Source: Niebla homalea
Taxonomy: Eukaryota > Ascomycota > Lecanoromycetes > Lecanorales > Ramalinaceae
Assembly (NCBI GenBank): GCA_019925105.1
Contig: JAHGAU010000012.1
Location: 124,001 to 188,000, forward strand
Direction: 5' to 3'
DNA length: 64,000 nucleotides
Shown: positions 35,940-47,388 of the stretch, one piece after another
Numbering within the stretch: the first letter of the stretch is position 1
Layout: each line of letters begins with the position of its first letter
Made by a program: the position numbers and the translations under genes
Notes under the pieces: generated by a model
Told to the model about the DNA's origin: nothing
Seen by the model: the letters and a program-made list of their open reading frames with translations, nothing else
Database searches by the model: none

Positions 35940-36947
35940 TCAAATCCATGCCATCAGCGAAATCGTCCCAACGAGCAAGCTGATCCACAGGGCGGTCGCT
36001 CCTACATCAAGCAAGACTCGTGCGGTATCGCTTGTTACCGTCGTGCCTTCTTTGCTGAACTGCTGGCCTACAGGCGCAGGATTCTTTGTACTCCACATGG
36101 TTCTTCCTCTTCCTCCCTCTTCACCACTGATTTCAAAGACCCCACTGACAACCTCGTTGCCGTTCGTGTAGCCTGGGTTCTCCGCATCTGCCAGCGAGAA
36201 TTGGCATGGGTCGTAGGTCTTGTAGGCGAGTGGGGAGACAATGGCAGAGGACGTGGTGTTATTGTCATAGGTGACGTTGGATGAGGAACGAGGGAAAATA
36301 GTCTGGTCAAAATCGGCCACTAAGCGATCGACTGGAGACACAATTAGCCACATAACGTGTGATATACGGAACTTGTGATAAGGCAATGAGGAAAGGCTTG
36401 CACATATGCTTGGTATAGGAGGGTCAACGGTGATGTGGATCTTGCTCAGTAAGGCGAAGAGGATGCCCGATCGGAAGCAGCTGCACGCAGCAGGCAGGAG
36501 CGAGCTCGAGGTGTACAAGCTGTACATCGTGCCAAAGAGCGTAGGGAAGGATGTGGGAGCAAGGGTACATTTTGGACTATTTGTCTTGTTGCGGTTCCAA
36601 CAGGTAATGGACAAAGACGCGTTATGATGAGGCGACACCGAAATCCAAGTCACGTTGATGGTGTCTTTGTAGGAAAGCTTGATATCTTGCGTGCGGTTCG
36701 ACAAGGACGGAGGATAGGCGAAGGTGTATTCGGAATAGTCTGGGCCGAGCTTGGGTATTGGAGAGGCAGTGGACGAGCAGTGCGCGGTGCATGCGGTGCT
36801 TGTTGCTGAGGCACTGGATGTCTGGCAGAGCATTGTAGCAGAGCCCAGGAGGACAACGGGTCCTTGAAGCGACCTGGACAACGACCATGCCTGGTCAAGC
36901 ATCATGACTGACAAGATGTTGAATCGGCAAGTCTGCTCGGCGTTCAA
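35940..36947 (-). CDS. Uncharacterised glycoprotein-like membrane protein
   Basis: An open frame of 335 codons. The N-terminal half has many potential N-glycosylation sites (NRT, NVT, NAS, NKT), several cysteines and a hydrophobic patch near residues 25-45. The C-terminus ends in a membrane helix (TALWISLLVGTISLMAW) followed directly by the stop, as in tail-anchored or GPI-processed cell-surface proteins. A 72-bp segment (GTGCAA donor, GCTAAT branch site, CCAG acceptor) around 36338-36409 could be an in-frame intron and would remove an odd hydrophobic stretch. No family is recognised. The true N-terminus may lie in an upstream exon. Confidence 0.5.
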   Translation of the reverse strand: MNAEQTCRFNILSVMMLDQAWSLSRSLQGPVVLLGSATMLCQTSSASATSTACTAHCSSTASPIPKLGPDYSEYTFAYPPSLSNRTQDIKLSYKDTINVTWISVSPHHNASLSITCWNRNKTNSPKCTLAPTSFPTLFGTMYSLYTSSSLLPAACSCFRSGILFALLSKIHITVDPPIPSICASLSSLPYHKFRISHVMWLIVSPVDRLVADFDQTIFPRSSSNVTYDNNTTSSAIVSPLAYKTYDPCQFSLADAENPGYTNGNEVVSGVFEISGEEGGRGRTMWSTKNPAPVGQQFSKEGTTVTSDTARVLLDVGATALWISLLVGTISLMAWI

Positions 36948-37269
36948 AGAGGCTTGTCCAAACAGTCTGCGCCAACGTCATGTTCTCGGCGTGCTAAGGT
37001 CATAAAAATGAGGGAGGTAATTAGACAGGTACGAGGCGACATTCTGTCATCGATCAATTCGCATGCGTCAAGCAGAATTGATCGTAGAGATGTTGGTGGG
37101 GAAACCCTTTCCCGCCTGGAGCGCCACAGAACAAGGCTCTCGAGCATACGACGCCATGATGCGGGAATGTCCCACGTAGGAAAGCATCAGAAACTAAGGG
37201 ATTCACGTTGTTGAGTCAATTCGGTTGCTCCACGAGGCTCCATACATTAAGATGAAATGCTAGGCAACG
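36948..37269. other. Intergenic, left flank of the retrotransposon
   Basis: Normal base composition and no supported gene; a short plus-strand ORF at 36954-37214 has no features. It ends with the target site ATTAG at 37270-37274. Confidence 0.4.
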
Positions 37270-37274
37270 ATTAG

Positions 37275-37550
37275 TGATGCACGGGGTATTCCGCGGTTGT
37301 CTTGGCAGCCCCTGCATTGGAGACCCTGTCGCATAAAGGCCTACCAGACGGCCTTTTATTAACGGTATTACAGGTGCACCGGTATATAAGGTGCGGTAAG
37401 TATACGGTTATTAAACGGTCCTTAAGATAAATATAAGTACGGTTATTATTATAATATAATTAAATAAGTATAATAATAAACTTAATATAAATAATTTAAC
37501 TTATTTATTTTTCTTTTTATATATTATATTTATTTATATATATTATATTA
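37275..37550 (+). repeat. Left (5') LTR, 276 bp
   Basis: It begins TGATGC. Bases 37275 to about 37393 are undamaged; from 37398 onward nearly every former C:G site reads T:A compared with the right LTR. One 1-bp indel separates the two LTRs. Confidence 0.9.
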
Positions 37551-40500
37551 AATTTTAAGCTTAATTAATAAAATAATTAATCGTAATATATTATTTAAGT
37601 AATAATTTTATTTAAGTAATATTTATAATATTTATATAATTATTTAAGACCGTAAAATAATTATAACTTTAACCTTTAATACCTTAATAAGTAATTATAA
37701 TTATAAGGATATTAAAAAGGATAATTTAACATAATAATACCTACTTTATTAAGCGTAATATATATTTTATATTTCCGGTAATAATAATATTTAAAATAAA
37801 AAGATAACGTTATTATTATTTAAAATATTTACCGTAAAAATCATTAAATTACCCTTAAATATTTTTAAGGAATCCTTTATAAAGCTGGCTTTATATAAAC
37901 TTCTTAAACTTAATAATAATACCTTCCGTAAATAAAATTAAATTATAAAATAGTTTTTAAGAAATTATTTATTATAAAATATTATAAATAACTTAATTTT
38001 ATATTTTTAAATCCTATTTTAAGTTAAAATTTAAACTATATATATTAACTTTATTATTAATATACTTATAAATAACGTAATAATAACGTAAAGATTATAT
38101 ATTTTAATAAATAAAGATATTATATTATTTTAAATCTATTTAACGTAAAATAAAATCTATTTTATAAAAAATAAAAGAAAATTAATCCCTTTATTAATGA
38201 AAATCCTTATTATAAAAACTTAAAAAAATAAGAACGTAAATAAACTTATTATATTTATAAAGAAAGTAAATAAATAAATAAGTTAAATTAATAAAACCGT
38301 TATATTAAATAATATTTATTTAAGTTTTATAATTATAAACTTATTTTAAGAAATATATAAATTTAATCTTATTATATACCGGCTTAAAAACAATAAAGAC
38401 ATCTTTAATAATAAGAAAATTATTTAAAGACTTAAAATAATTAAGATTAATATAATTAAAAAATAGATTATTAATACCGTAATAATAAGGGTAAGAAAAA
38501 AGGATATTATTAAACTTTATTATTTAATAAAATACTATAATTACCAGAAAATAAGTTATATAATTAAGGATTATAATAAAAAAAACGTAAAAATAAGCGG
38601 TAAAAATAATAAAAAGGTTAATAAAGATAAAATTAAGAAGGCAGAAAAATTTAAAAAATAAATAACTTAATCTAAATTTAAATGAATTAAAAAGATTATA
38701 GTTAAAAATAATAAGGAATTTAAAAAATTAAACTTTATTATCGTTAATAAAAGGAAAAGTAATATTAAGGAGTTAACGTTTATATCCATTAATAATAATA
38801 ACGATTTTATTATCCTTTTAATAAAAAACGGAACGGCCTTAATAAACCTTTAAAAAACTATTAAAATAATAAAAATCTATATAATCCAGCTTTATATAAA
38901 CTTAATAATAATATTATTATAATAAATTTAAATAATCTTAATCTTTATAACGGTAATAACGAGGTAAAAGATATTATTATAACGAATAACATAAGTAATA
39001 AAAAGAATTATTTACTTAAGAGTAATCTATATAATTAAATTATAAAATAAATACGGAAAAAATACGATTTTTTCTAAAATAATAAAAGCCCAGACCCTAT
39101 AAAATCCGTAAATACCGGTAATAATAATTACGTTTTAATAGCAATAAAAGGTAACTCCCTTAATAAAATAAATTAAAATATACTGTCCGAGGATAAAAAG
39201 ACCCCTTAAATAATAAACTCCGGTATTACGAAATATATATATATTCGGAAAAATATATTTCAGAATTTTAAAGAAAAAACCATAAGGGTAATAATAAGGG
39301 GTAAAGGCTCCTTAAATTTACCTAAACGTAATAACGTAATAATCAAGATAAACGGTTAAAACCATATTATTTAAAACGTATTATAAGTTTTTTACTTAGG
39401 ATTTAACCTTTTATTTATTTTAACCTTAAAAGATAAAAATATAAATATTATTTTTAATAGATATAAAGTAAAAATTACGTAAAAAAATTAATTTATTATA
39501 ATAAAGTACCAATATAAAAAGTTTTATTTATTTATATATATCCGGAAAAATATTATATTAATAATTAATAAAAAAGATTTAGATCCCATATTTTATAAAT
39601 TATAAAATAAGAAAAATAAGAAAAACGGTAAAATTAAACGTAATAATAATAAGATTATTTAAGGACGTAAAAGAGATAATAATAAACTCTTTATAATTCT
39701 TTATAATTATTTAAGTTATTTAAATATAATTAAACTATATATTATATATAAAACGGTATTAAAGATATTAAAAATATTAACTTTAAAGGACTTTTCTATA
39801 ATATATATAAGAATAATAAATTTATAAAAAGTATATATAAATACCATTATATAAAAGAGATAAAACTTAAGTTTTATCTTTTTTATAACGTTTAAGGCTT
39901 TTATAATATTAAGGTACCGATCCTTAAAATAATACCCTTTAAATATTACTTATCCGTTATTAATAAAGCTATAGGATAATTAAGTTTTACCTTATTAATA
40001 ATAAGAATTAAAGTAATTAATTAAATTTTATTTATTATTAACGTATTTAATTATAAAGAAAATAATATTACCGTTAAATACGTTTATACCGATAATATAA
40101 AGGAATTTTAAGCTTTTAAAGTAGTTATTAAAAAACGTAATATTATTATAGAATATATTATATATTATATATTTAAATAAAACGGCGTAACCAAATAATT
40201 TAATTAAATAATTATGATAATAATCCGGTATATAATATATTATATTAGGTTATTAAATAGCTTTTAAGCCTTTATAATTATATATATTAATTAATTAAAA
40301 TAAAAACTTCCTTTATAAAAAAAATAAGCTTTTTTTAAAAGGTAAATAAAAATAAAACTTTTTATTAAAAATAAAAGGACGTTTAAAATATTATATAAAA
40401 TAAATATATTTAAAGAAATAAAACGATTAAAATTAAACGAAATTGTTATTAATAATATTTATTTAAAAATTATATTAAGCTTATAATTATACGTTTATAT

Positions 40501-42798
40501 ACCCTATAAAAAGAATATAAAAATTATTATAAATTTAAAAGTCTTTAATAAAAAAACGGTAACGTATTTATTATTATAATTTATTATTAAAGATATATTA
40601 CCGGTTTTAAAGCCGATAACCTTTATTAATAATAACGCGGTTTATTATAAGGGCGAATATATATTAAATAGGTTTAAAGAACCTAATAAAAACGAATTTA
40701 TATTAATTTATACTTATTTAATTCCTTAAAATAAAAGAAAAATTATAATATAAATCTTATAGATCTTAATTTTCCTTAAGTTAACGATAAGGTTTTTAAT
40801 TAAATAAAGTAAAATAAGAAAAAAATATTATTAAAAATCTATAAAATAATAAATGGAACGTTTACTTAAAAAGAGAATTTAAAAGAATTTATTAAAGACC
40901 CCGAAAACGTTAAAAATCCCATAAATTATAAAAATCGTAATAATAATGGGGCTTTTAACTTATTTTTACTAAAAAGAATTAACGTTTTTATCCTATTTAA
41001 AAATACTTATAATTTTATCCTGGCTTATTAATAAACGGGTAAAACCTTATTAATATTAAAATATACTTTAAAAGATAGAATAAATATAAATAATAACGTT
41101 AATAATAAACCTAAAATTAACCGTTCTTATTAAGGCCGTTATTATTACGATCTTTACGTATTTAATATTAATTTTAATAATATTATTTTTATTATTATAG
41201 CTTATATTAATTTACTTATTTATTAATAAATTATAAATTCCCCAGATTAATTTAAATAAATTAAAATTATTAATAAAAAAATTATAAGCTTATTATTAAA
41301 TAATATTTAAAAGTTTATAAATAAACCAAAGGACCGTAAGCTTATTAACTTTAAGTAAATATTTAAGAAAAATTCTTCACTTTAAGTTTTATTAATAAAT
41401 ATAAAATAAAACTTATTATAAAAGGTTTTACTTAAAAATAAAATATTAACTATAAAGAAACCTTTTTACTTACTTTAAGGTATAAGTTATTCCGCTTATT
41501 TTTAGTATTTACGGTTATTTATAAACTTTAATTATAACTTTTAAATATTATTATTATATATTTAAATAATAATTTAAATAAAAAAATCTATATAAGTATC
41601 CTTAAGGGTATTCCGATAACTTAATAAAATACCGATAAATATCTCTATTTATTTAAAGGTCTTTATAAACTTAAATAATCGGAAAAATTTAAATTAAGAA
41701 ATTTTAATTACGACTTTATAAATTTAATTTTATCTTTATTTAAATTGATTTATACGTTTTTATTAAGAAATTTAATTAAGAAATGTATTTAATAATTTTT
41801 TATATTAATAATATTATTATTATTATTAAAAACTTAAAGATTTATAAATAAATAAAAAATTATTTAATTTTAATATTTAAGCTTATTAAAAAAGATTTAT
41901 TAAAAATAATCCTTAAAATATAAGTTTCTTAAAACGATAATATTATAGCTATAAATTAAATAAGTTACATTATAAATATCCTTAAAAAATATTATATAAT
42001 AAGTTATAATAATATTAATATTTTAATAAATAAATATAAAAATATATAAATAACTTAATTTAATAAATAATAAATAAATTAATATATATATTAATAGCTT
42101 TTTAATAAGCTTATATTCTTTTAAGTTATTGTCCGTTTAAATTTAACTTTTTTAATTTTAAAATTAAATTAATTTTATAATAATCCCGTTATTTAATATT
42201 AAAATTATTTAATATAAGTACTTAAATACTTAAAGAATATATTAAATTTAAATTTATATTTTTAATATAATAACGGATTATTTAAATACTTTATAAATAT
42301 TACGTTTATTAATAATAAAAATAATAAGAGATTATTATATAGCTTTATAATATTAAATACCGGTATAATATACGTATAATATATTCGGAAATAACGTATT
42401 ATTATTATTTTTATTATAAAAGTTAAATATATAGCTTTTTTTAAAGGATATAAGGTAAATATTTAATTTATAAAGTAAATTAATAAGACCGGATTTTTAA
42501 AGGTTATAAGTTTATTATTTTATTTAATAATAATAATAATAATATTTCCCTTATTAAAAACCCGGAGAATTATTCACGGATTAAGTATATTAACGTTTAA
42601 TATTACTTTATTCAAGAAAAGGTATAAAAAAGCCTTATTTTAATAAAATTTATTAATATTAAGGATTAACTTATAAATATTATAATAAAGCTTTTATTAA
42701 AATAACCCTTTAAAATAAATCGATTAAAACTCGGATTATATTTAATAAGTTAATAATAATATTATTATTATAGATTTATTATAACTTTAAAGAAAGAA

Positions 42799-43075
42799 TA
42801 ATATACGGGGATATTCCGTAGTTATCTTGGTAGTTTTTATATTAAAGACTTTATTATATAAAGGCTTATTAAATAGTTTTTTATTAACGGTATTATAGGT
42901 ATACCGGTATATAAAATACGGTGAGTATACGGTTATCAAACGGTCCTTGGGATGGACACAAATACGGTCGTTGTCACAGTGTAATTAAATAAGCATAGTG
43001 GTAGACTTAATACAAGTGATTCGGCTTACTCACCCTTCCCCCTGCACACTGCACCCATTTGCGCATATTGCATCA
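42799..43075 (+). repeat. Right (3') LTR, 277 bp
   Basis: It ends GCATCA directly before the ATTAG duplication. It is RIP-mutated from 42799 to about 42918 and undamaged from 42923 to 43075, the mirror image of the left LTR. The purine-rich AAAGAAAGAA just upstream may be the polypurine tract. Confidence 0.9.
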
Positions 43076-43080
43076 ATTAG

Positions 43081-43690
43081 CCTTTGATTAGCGCTGCTGC
43101 AGCCGCCGAGGCCGCCCCAAAGCGGTTACAGCCCTATCACCACTATGAAATTTCCTCAATTCCCATACAATTTCCTCACAGGATTCTCTAAAGCTAGATT
43201 CAATATACAGAATTTCCAAGATCAGCTGCTCGTGACTCGACTCCCAGCTTTCTATTAGTCCAACCCTCTGATGTAGATGCATGGTTCGTTGTTTTGACCA
43301 ATGGTTTTCGATGCCCTCACCCATGGTGCTTCCAGCCATGGTGCTTCACCCGACAATGCTGGCGGTCGATGCAATGGACATGAGCAACGTGACAGGATGC
43401 GACTGCTAACGTTGAGGGCGACATGACTGTAGGTTCATACTGCGCGCGAACTTTGTTGGAATAGTGGAGGAATTGTTCCTCCCTCCTCACACTCAATCAC
43501 ACCTTGCTCTTCCGTGGGCTGGCTTCTGACGGGATGATCGAGTCAGGGATGATCGAGTCAGCAACTCACTTTGATCTCTTACGGCAGAGCTATTGATTGT
43601 GCAAGGGGCGTCCAAAGCCAAGCTCGACGAAGCCACAAACCTAGTCAGGAGTAGCCAGGCTTCGAAGAAACGTAAACTGGTCACTAGCCT
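43081..43690. other. Intergenic between retrotransposon and HET gene
   Basis: Normal base composition, no supported gene. It contains a perfect 15-bp tandem duplication (GGGATGATCGAGTCA, 43531-43560). Confidence 0.5.
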
Positions 43691-46160
43691 TCACACCAGG
43701 CGGTATTCAGTGTCGCTTCCTCCATAGACATAGCTGTTCTTGTATTCACCAAGCGCTTGGCCATCCATCACATCGTAGATGAAGGCCTCGCCAATCAATT
43801 GGTACGCAGGAATTTCCGGGGTCCCAATCTCTCTTAGGACAACCGGGACGGAGCAACCGAAAAGAATGCAAACGATGTCTCCTTTCAGCGACCCGGTTGG
43901 GCCCAGTCCAAAACGGGGGCTTCTAGTCCGCTCCAAGAGGAAAAATTTGCGGTTCCATATGACATCCTGGGTTCTCTGCAAAAAAGCAACCATGTCCTCA
44001 GGTTTGCCTTGCCGGATGAGATCCGCTGTGATCAGATCTCCATTTGCGTTGCGCTTTGTGAGCGCGTTCTCTAGCGCTGTTTGATACCGAACTGGGGCCA
44101 AGTGGCCATTTGGATCGCGGTCTGCGACCAAAGTTTTCCAGAGGTATGTGGGAGTTTGTGCTGTAAAACCGCCCCTCCGATCTTTGAAACCTCCGTGATA
44201 CAGCCATTCGACTGGTATCATACCTTCGAAAAGCCGATGTGAGACCTGCTCTATGACATCGATCGTAAAGCCGCGAACGTAGATGGACCCGTCGGATTGG
44301 TGACCTCTTCCTTGAGTCAAGGTCTCCCGTGCCGTCACCTTATACTGAGAGGCCTGTAACTGTGGTAGCCGGTTTCGAAACAAAACAGTTTTGGGATCTG
44401 ACAAAGTAAGCTTCAACTAAGAAGGATGTCGGTCTTTCAAATGAGGAAAGCAACAGAGGCAGCGCATCAATCAGGTGTGGCAACTTACCTTGATCGGGGA
44501 TCGCATCAACTTCTCCAAAAAGGATAGAGGGAGCAATCTTTCTTGATGCTTGATAATGCCCTGCATCATCAGGTGCTCCAACCAGACTTTCGCCTGCACG
44601 CCGAACCTTTGTGTGACCATCGGGAACACCGTAAGGAGATTCAGAGAGCAGACCAATCCAAGAAGGGAGGGGATACGACGTCATTGGTAAAGTCTCATCG
44701 GGCTCGATCAGATCTTTCACACTGGGATCCAACGGTGACCTTTCCCGATTTTCGGCATTCTTTTTCATCCGATATAAGATGTTCGAACTTCGAAATTGCG
44801 AAGGTGCCCAATGACGACAAATAATATCAAGTGAATCGCTGGTATAAACGCAGAAAGCTGTGAAGTCTTTGAATACCTCCACAATCGTCTTGCTATAGTC
44901 CGCTTCGAATGGAACCCGACCTTCCTTGATTGATTCATTCAACTGACCGTCCCAATTCCGAGTATCCTGTGCGATGGACAATAACCCAAAGACGGTATCT
45001 CTGGGATCAACGGACTCGAACATTGGCAAAGAAGTGACCAGCTTCTCAAGTGAGCTCAACCGCTGGAAGGTTTTGTCTTCGCCCCATCTGAAGGAGTCGT
45101 TCGTGATATTGACCATTGCAGTGGCGCCCACCATTCGAATGTCCTCGACAATCTTCGCATTGTTCCGACTTTCGGCGGAGCTATTAAACAAGGCCAAGAT
45201 ATAGTCGACTTTGTCCGTGAAGTAAGACACCCCGTGTTCGAAATCGCTCCAGTTCAGAGATTTGCTCCCGCAGAATATGTATCGATCTTTTGCCAGTGCC
45301 ACTTCTTGAACAACCCACCGACGGCTGAACCACTCACGCTTCATCAAGTCCGCAAAAGCAGTCCACTGTGTGCGATTTGATATCTGACTGATCAAAGCAT
45401 CCGCATTCTCATAATGTCTCAATCTCGGGATGAAATCCATGGCTACACTGCTCTGTCTATACTCTTTACCAAGCCATATCAGGACGTCCCTGGCTCTGCT
45501 GTATATTTCCGCCATTTTGGCTACCTGCAAACTTTTCTCCTTCTCATCTTCTTGGTTGATGCACATGGCATCAATCCAGAGTATGACGTCCTCCTCATCA
45601 CCGTCTGTATTGCGGAATTGTCTGAGCACGTCTTCCAAATTAGGTCGGACATAAACCCTATTCTTGATCACCCCGTTCACAGCATTTATCTTTTGGACGG
45701 CATTTTTGCTTCCAGCATTCCTCTGTTGGACGTTTTGGACGGCATTTTTGAGCTTTGCCTTCCCCGTGGATTGTGACCAAAGGGTTCGGAGTACAATCTT
45801 TTGCGTTGGTTCCTCGGTGCCCCACGTATACGAAAGGGCATCATACTCCCGTCCCCCAAATCTAGTCAGGTCAACAGTCTCAAGGGAGCATTCGATGGTG
45901 TCGGTAGAGCTCTCAGCTGCATGCAGCCGTAGCAGTCGGATCTCGGATTCTTGAAGGTGATTGTAGCTGTACTCGCTTTTCGGCAGTCGCGCTTCTTCAT
46001 ATCGAGATGCAAACTGGGATAAAAAGTCTTTCCCTCGAACAGACTTCGGGTCCACAGGAAGGGTCGGCTGCGGTTTTGATATAGGCATTCTGTCATTCGA
46101 CCATCGAAAGGCCAATGCAGGGGCACGGAGGTCGCGAATGGCTTTGACTTCAAAGGCCAA
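43691..46160 (-). CDS. Heterokaryon incompatibility (HET) domain protein
   Basis: The product resembles fungal non-self recognition proteins that trigger programmed cell death after hyphal fusion. The exons are 46160-44489 and 44397-43691; the 91-bp intron (GTAAGT donor, CAG acceptor) joins AIPDQ to DPKTV in frame, giving about 792 residues. The HET domain spans roughly residues 105-270, with YDALSYTWG, ILWIDAMCINQED, IYSRARDVLIWLG and WFSRRWVVQEVALA. The C-terminal part (YVRGFTIDVIEQV, FLLERTRSPRFGLGP, GCSVPVVLRE) is typical of large HET proteins. Between the first two HET motifs is an unusual Asn/Val/Gln/Lys-rich insert built from short repeats. An alternative start is the Met of MPISKPQP. 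No NLR partner domains are present. Confidence 0.9.
45693..45750 (-). repeat. 17-bp direct repeat inside the HET domain insert
   Basis: The plus-strand 17-mer TTTTGGACGGCATTTTT occurs twice (near 45693 and 45733), with degenerate copies around it. It encodes repeated KNAVQ-like segments between the WG and DAMCINQ motifs. Confidence 0.75.
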
Positions 46161-47262
46161 GAAATAACGGGAACAAGGGAAACGACAAAAAAATTGCGAG
46201 CTTCTTATCGTTGTTCCGCAACAACATGAGGCTGAGAACCAAGCAATGGCACACCCGATGCTGACTGCATACCGAAAAGCCTGGACCTGTGGGGGCCGCG
46301 ATGCCCCTTCACTGAGGAGATACTATCAATGATATCTGATTGGACGACAGGCGGGGTGTGGCGGGCGACGTGCAGAAGTAGTACTCGATTGCGCTCGAAG
46401 CGGAAACATCCATGTTCATCAGGCCCTTGTCTACATCTTCACGGCGTGATCCAAACTCGAGAGGCCCGAAGCTACTGCAAAAACCTGGGTTCCCCGCTCT
46501 TCCTGGTGCTTCCCATGAGAAATGATTTACGTATCAATAAAGGCATCAAATTCGAGGCATCCGACCAGAATAATCTCAAATGCAGCGGTAAGGGGACTTG
46601 GGATCACACCACCAAGAACAAGGCTGCCGGGACCGCCGGACCGCCCCCAAACAAGTTCGCTTGAGACGAGGCAGGTTGGAATGATTATATTCATCTGAAA
46701 AATGGTACGACGTCTTGCTGCACACCTCGCACATGCGACAATAAGGAAGACTCCAGTGCACACTCTAATGTCAGAACTACATCAGAGCCAGGCAGGTGCT
46801 TCGACAGTCACCTTACGCCTGCTACGTAAACACATCGCATTCCCAACCATGTCGTAAGTCAAGCCCCGTGGGAGGACCCGAAGGCAGCCAGCCTGCTTCA
46901 TATGAGTGTACAGAGGTGTGGGTGACATGTGTGGGCGTGGTCCTTGCAGACGTTCATTTTCTACGCCCCCACCCCCTTTATTTGCCAGCAGCCCACTTGT
47001 GTAGGCATTGGTGGGCTATCGCATTTGGTAGAGGATCATTACAATATCATATGTAGCAAAGCATGTGCTGCTCCCGCAAGATAACAAAAAGAACGTTCAT
47101 CATTGGCGCCCTAGAAGGCAGCAAGGGGTTTGTGTTTCCCGCGCGCCCTTTCCAATCGCGACATTCGCTAGACTTCGCATCCTGGCCTTAATTCTAGTCA
47201 CACACGTTCCCATCACATTCGTCCCTCTCTAGGTATCCACACCAACCAAAAAACAAATATTT
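46161..47262. other. Intergenic, no gene seen
   Basis: Several short ORFs lie here (for example 46796-47056), none with motifs or splice partners. The region holds the promoter of the HET gene at its left end and ends at the tRNA. Confidence 0.4.
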
Positions 47263-47388
47263 TGAACCCTGCGAGGTTCGAACTCGCGACATCCGCATCA
47301 CCTGACAATAGGCATGAATTTATTCATATCGACTCCTCTGCGAGGATGTAAATATAAGAACGGCGCGCTACCACTGCGCCAAGGGTTC
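47263..47388 (-). tRNA. tRNA-Ile (anticodon UAU) with a 54-nt intron
   Basis: On the minus strand the acceptor stem GAACCCT pairs with AGGGTTC, followed by discriminator A. The D arm is GCGC-loop-GCGC and the T arm is GCGAG TTCGAAC CTCGC. The anticodon loop CTTATA places U33 before UAU, reading the rare isoleucine codon AUA. Exons are 47388-47353 and 47298-47263; the intervening 54 bases start after position 37, the canonical tRNA intron site, and tRNA-Ile(UAU) genes commonly carry an intron in fungi. The anticodon stem closes with four pairs and a weak U-U at 31-39, which leaves a little doubt about the exact exon edges. Confidence 0.85.

Larger units (their letters stand above)
37275..43075 (+). 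mobile_element. RIP-destroyed Ty1/copia LTR retrotransposon
   Basis: The 5801-bp element is bounded by LTRs (37275-37550 and 42799-43075) that begin TGATGC and end GCATCA, and is flanked by the 5-bp duplication ATTAG (37270-37274 and 43076-43080). Between ~37400 and ~42920 the DNA is extremely AT-rich, with TA-dominated dinucleotides and no ORF, as expected of RIP. Family motifs are still readable if G-to-A and C-to-T changes are undone: a gag zinc knuckle at 38533-38574, reverse transcriptase Y-V-D-D at 41801-41812 and the RNase H block at 42410-42439. The order gag, RT, RNase H and the form of the RNase H motif identify copia. The element is not functional. Confidence 0.93.

Noticed and set aside
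37400..42900. AT-rich block as mitochondrial DNA insertion or centromere
   Set aside because: LTRs, target duplication and legible copia motifs explain it fully as a RIPed retrotransposon.
43021..43032. Right LTR ending at TTACTCA (43032)
   Set aside because: It ends in CA, but no target duplication fits. The alignment of left and right LTRs continues to 43075 under C-to-T changes, where GCATCA mirrors TGATGC and ATTAG duplicates are found.
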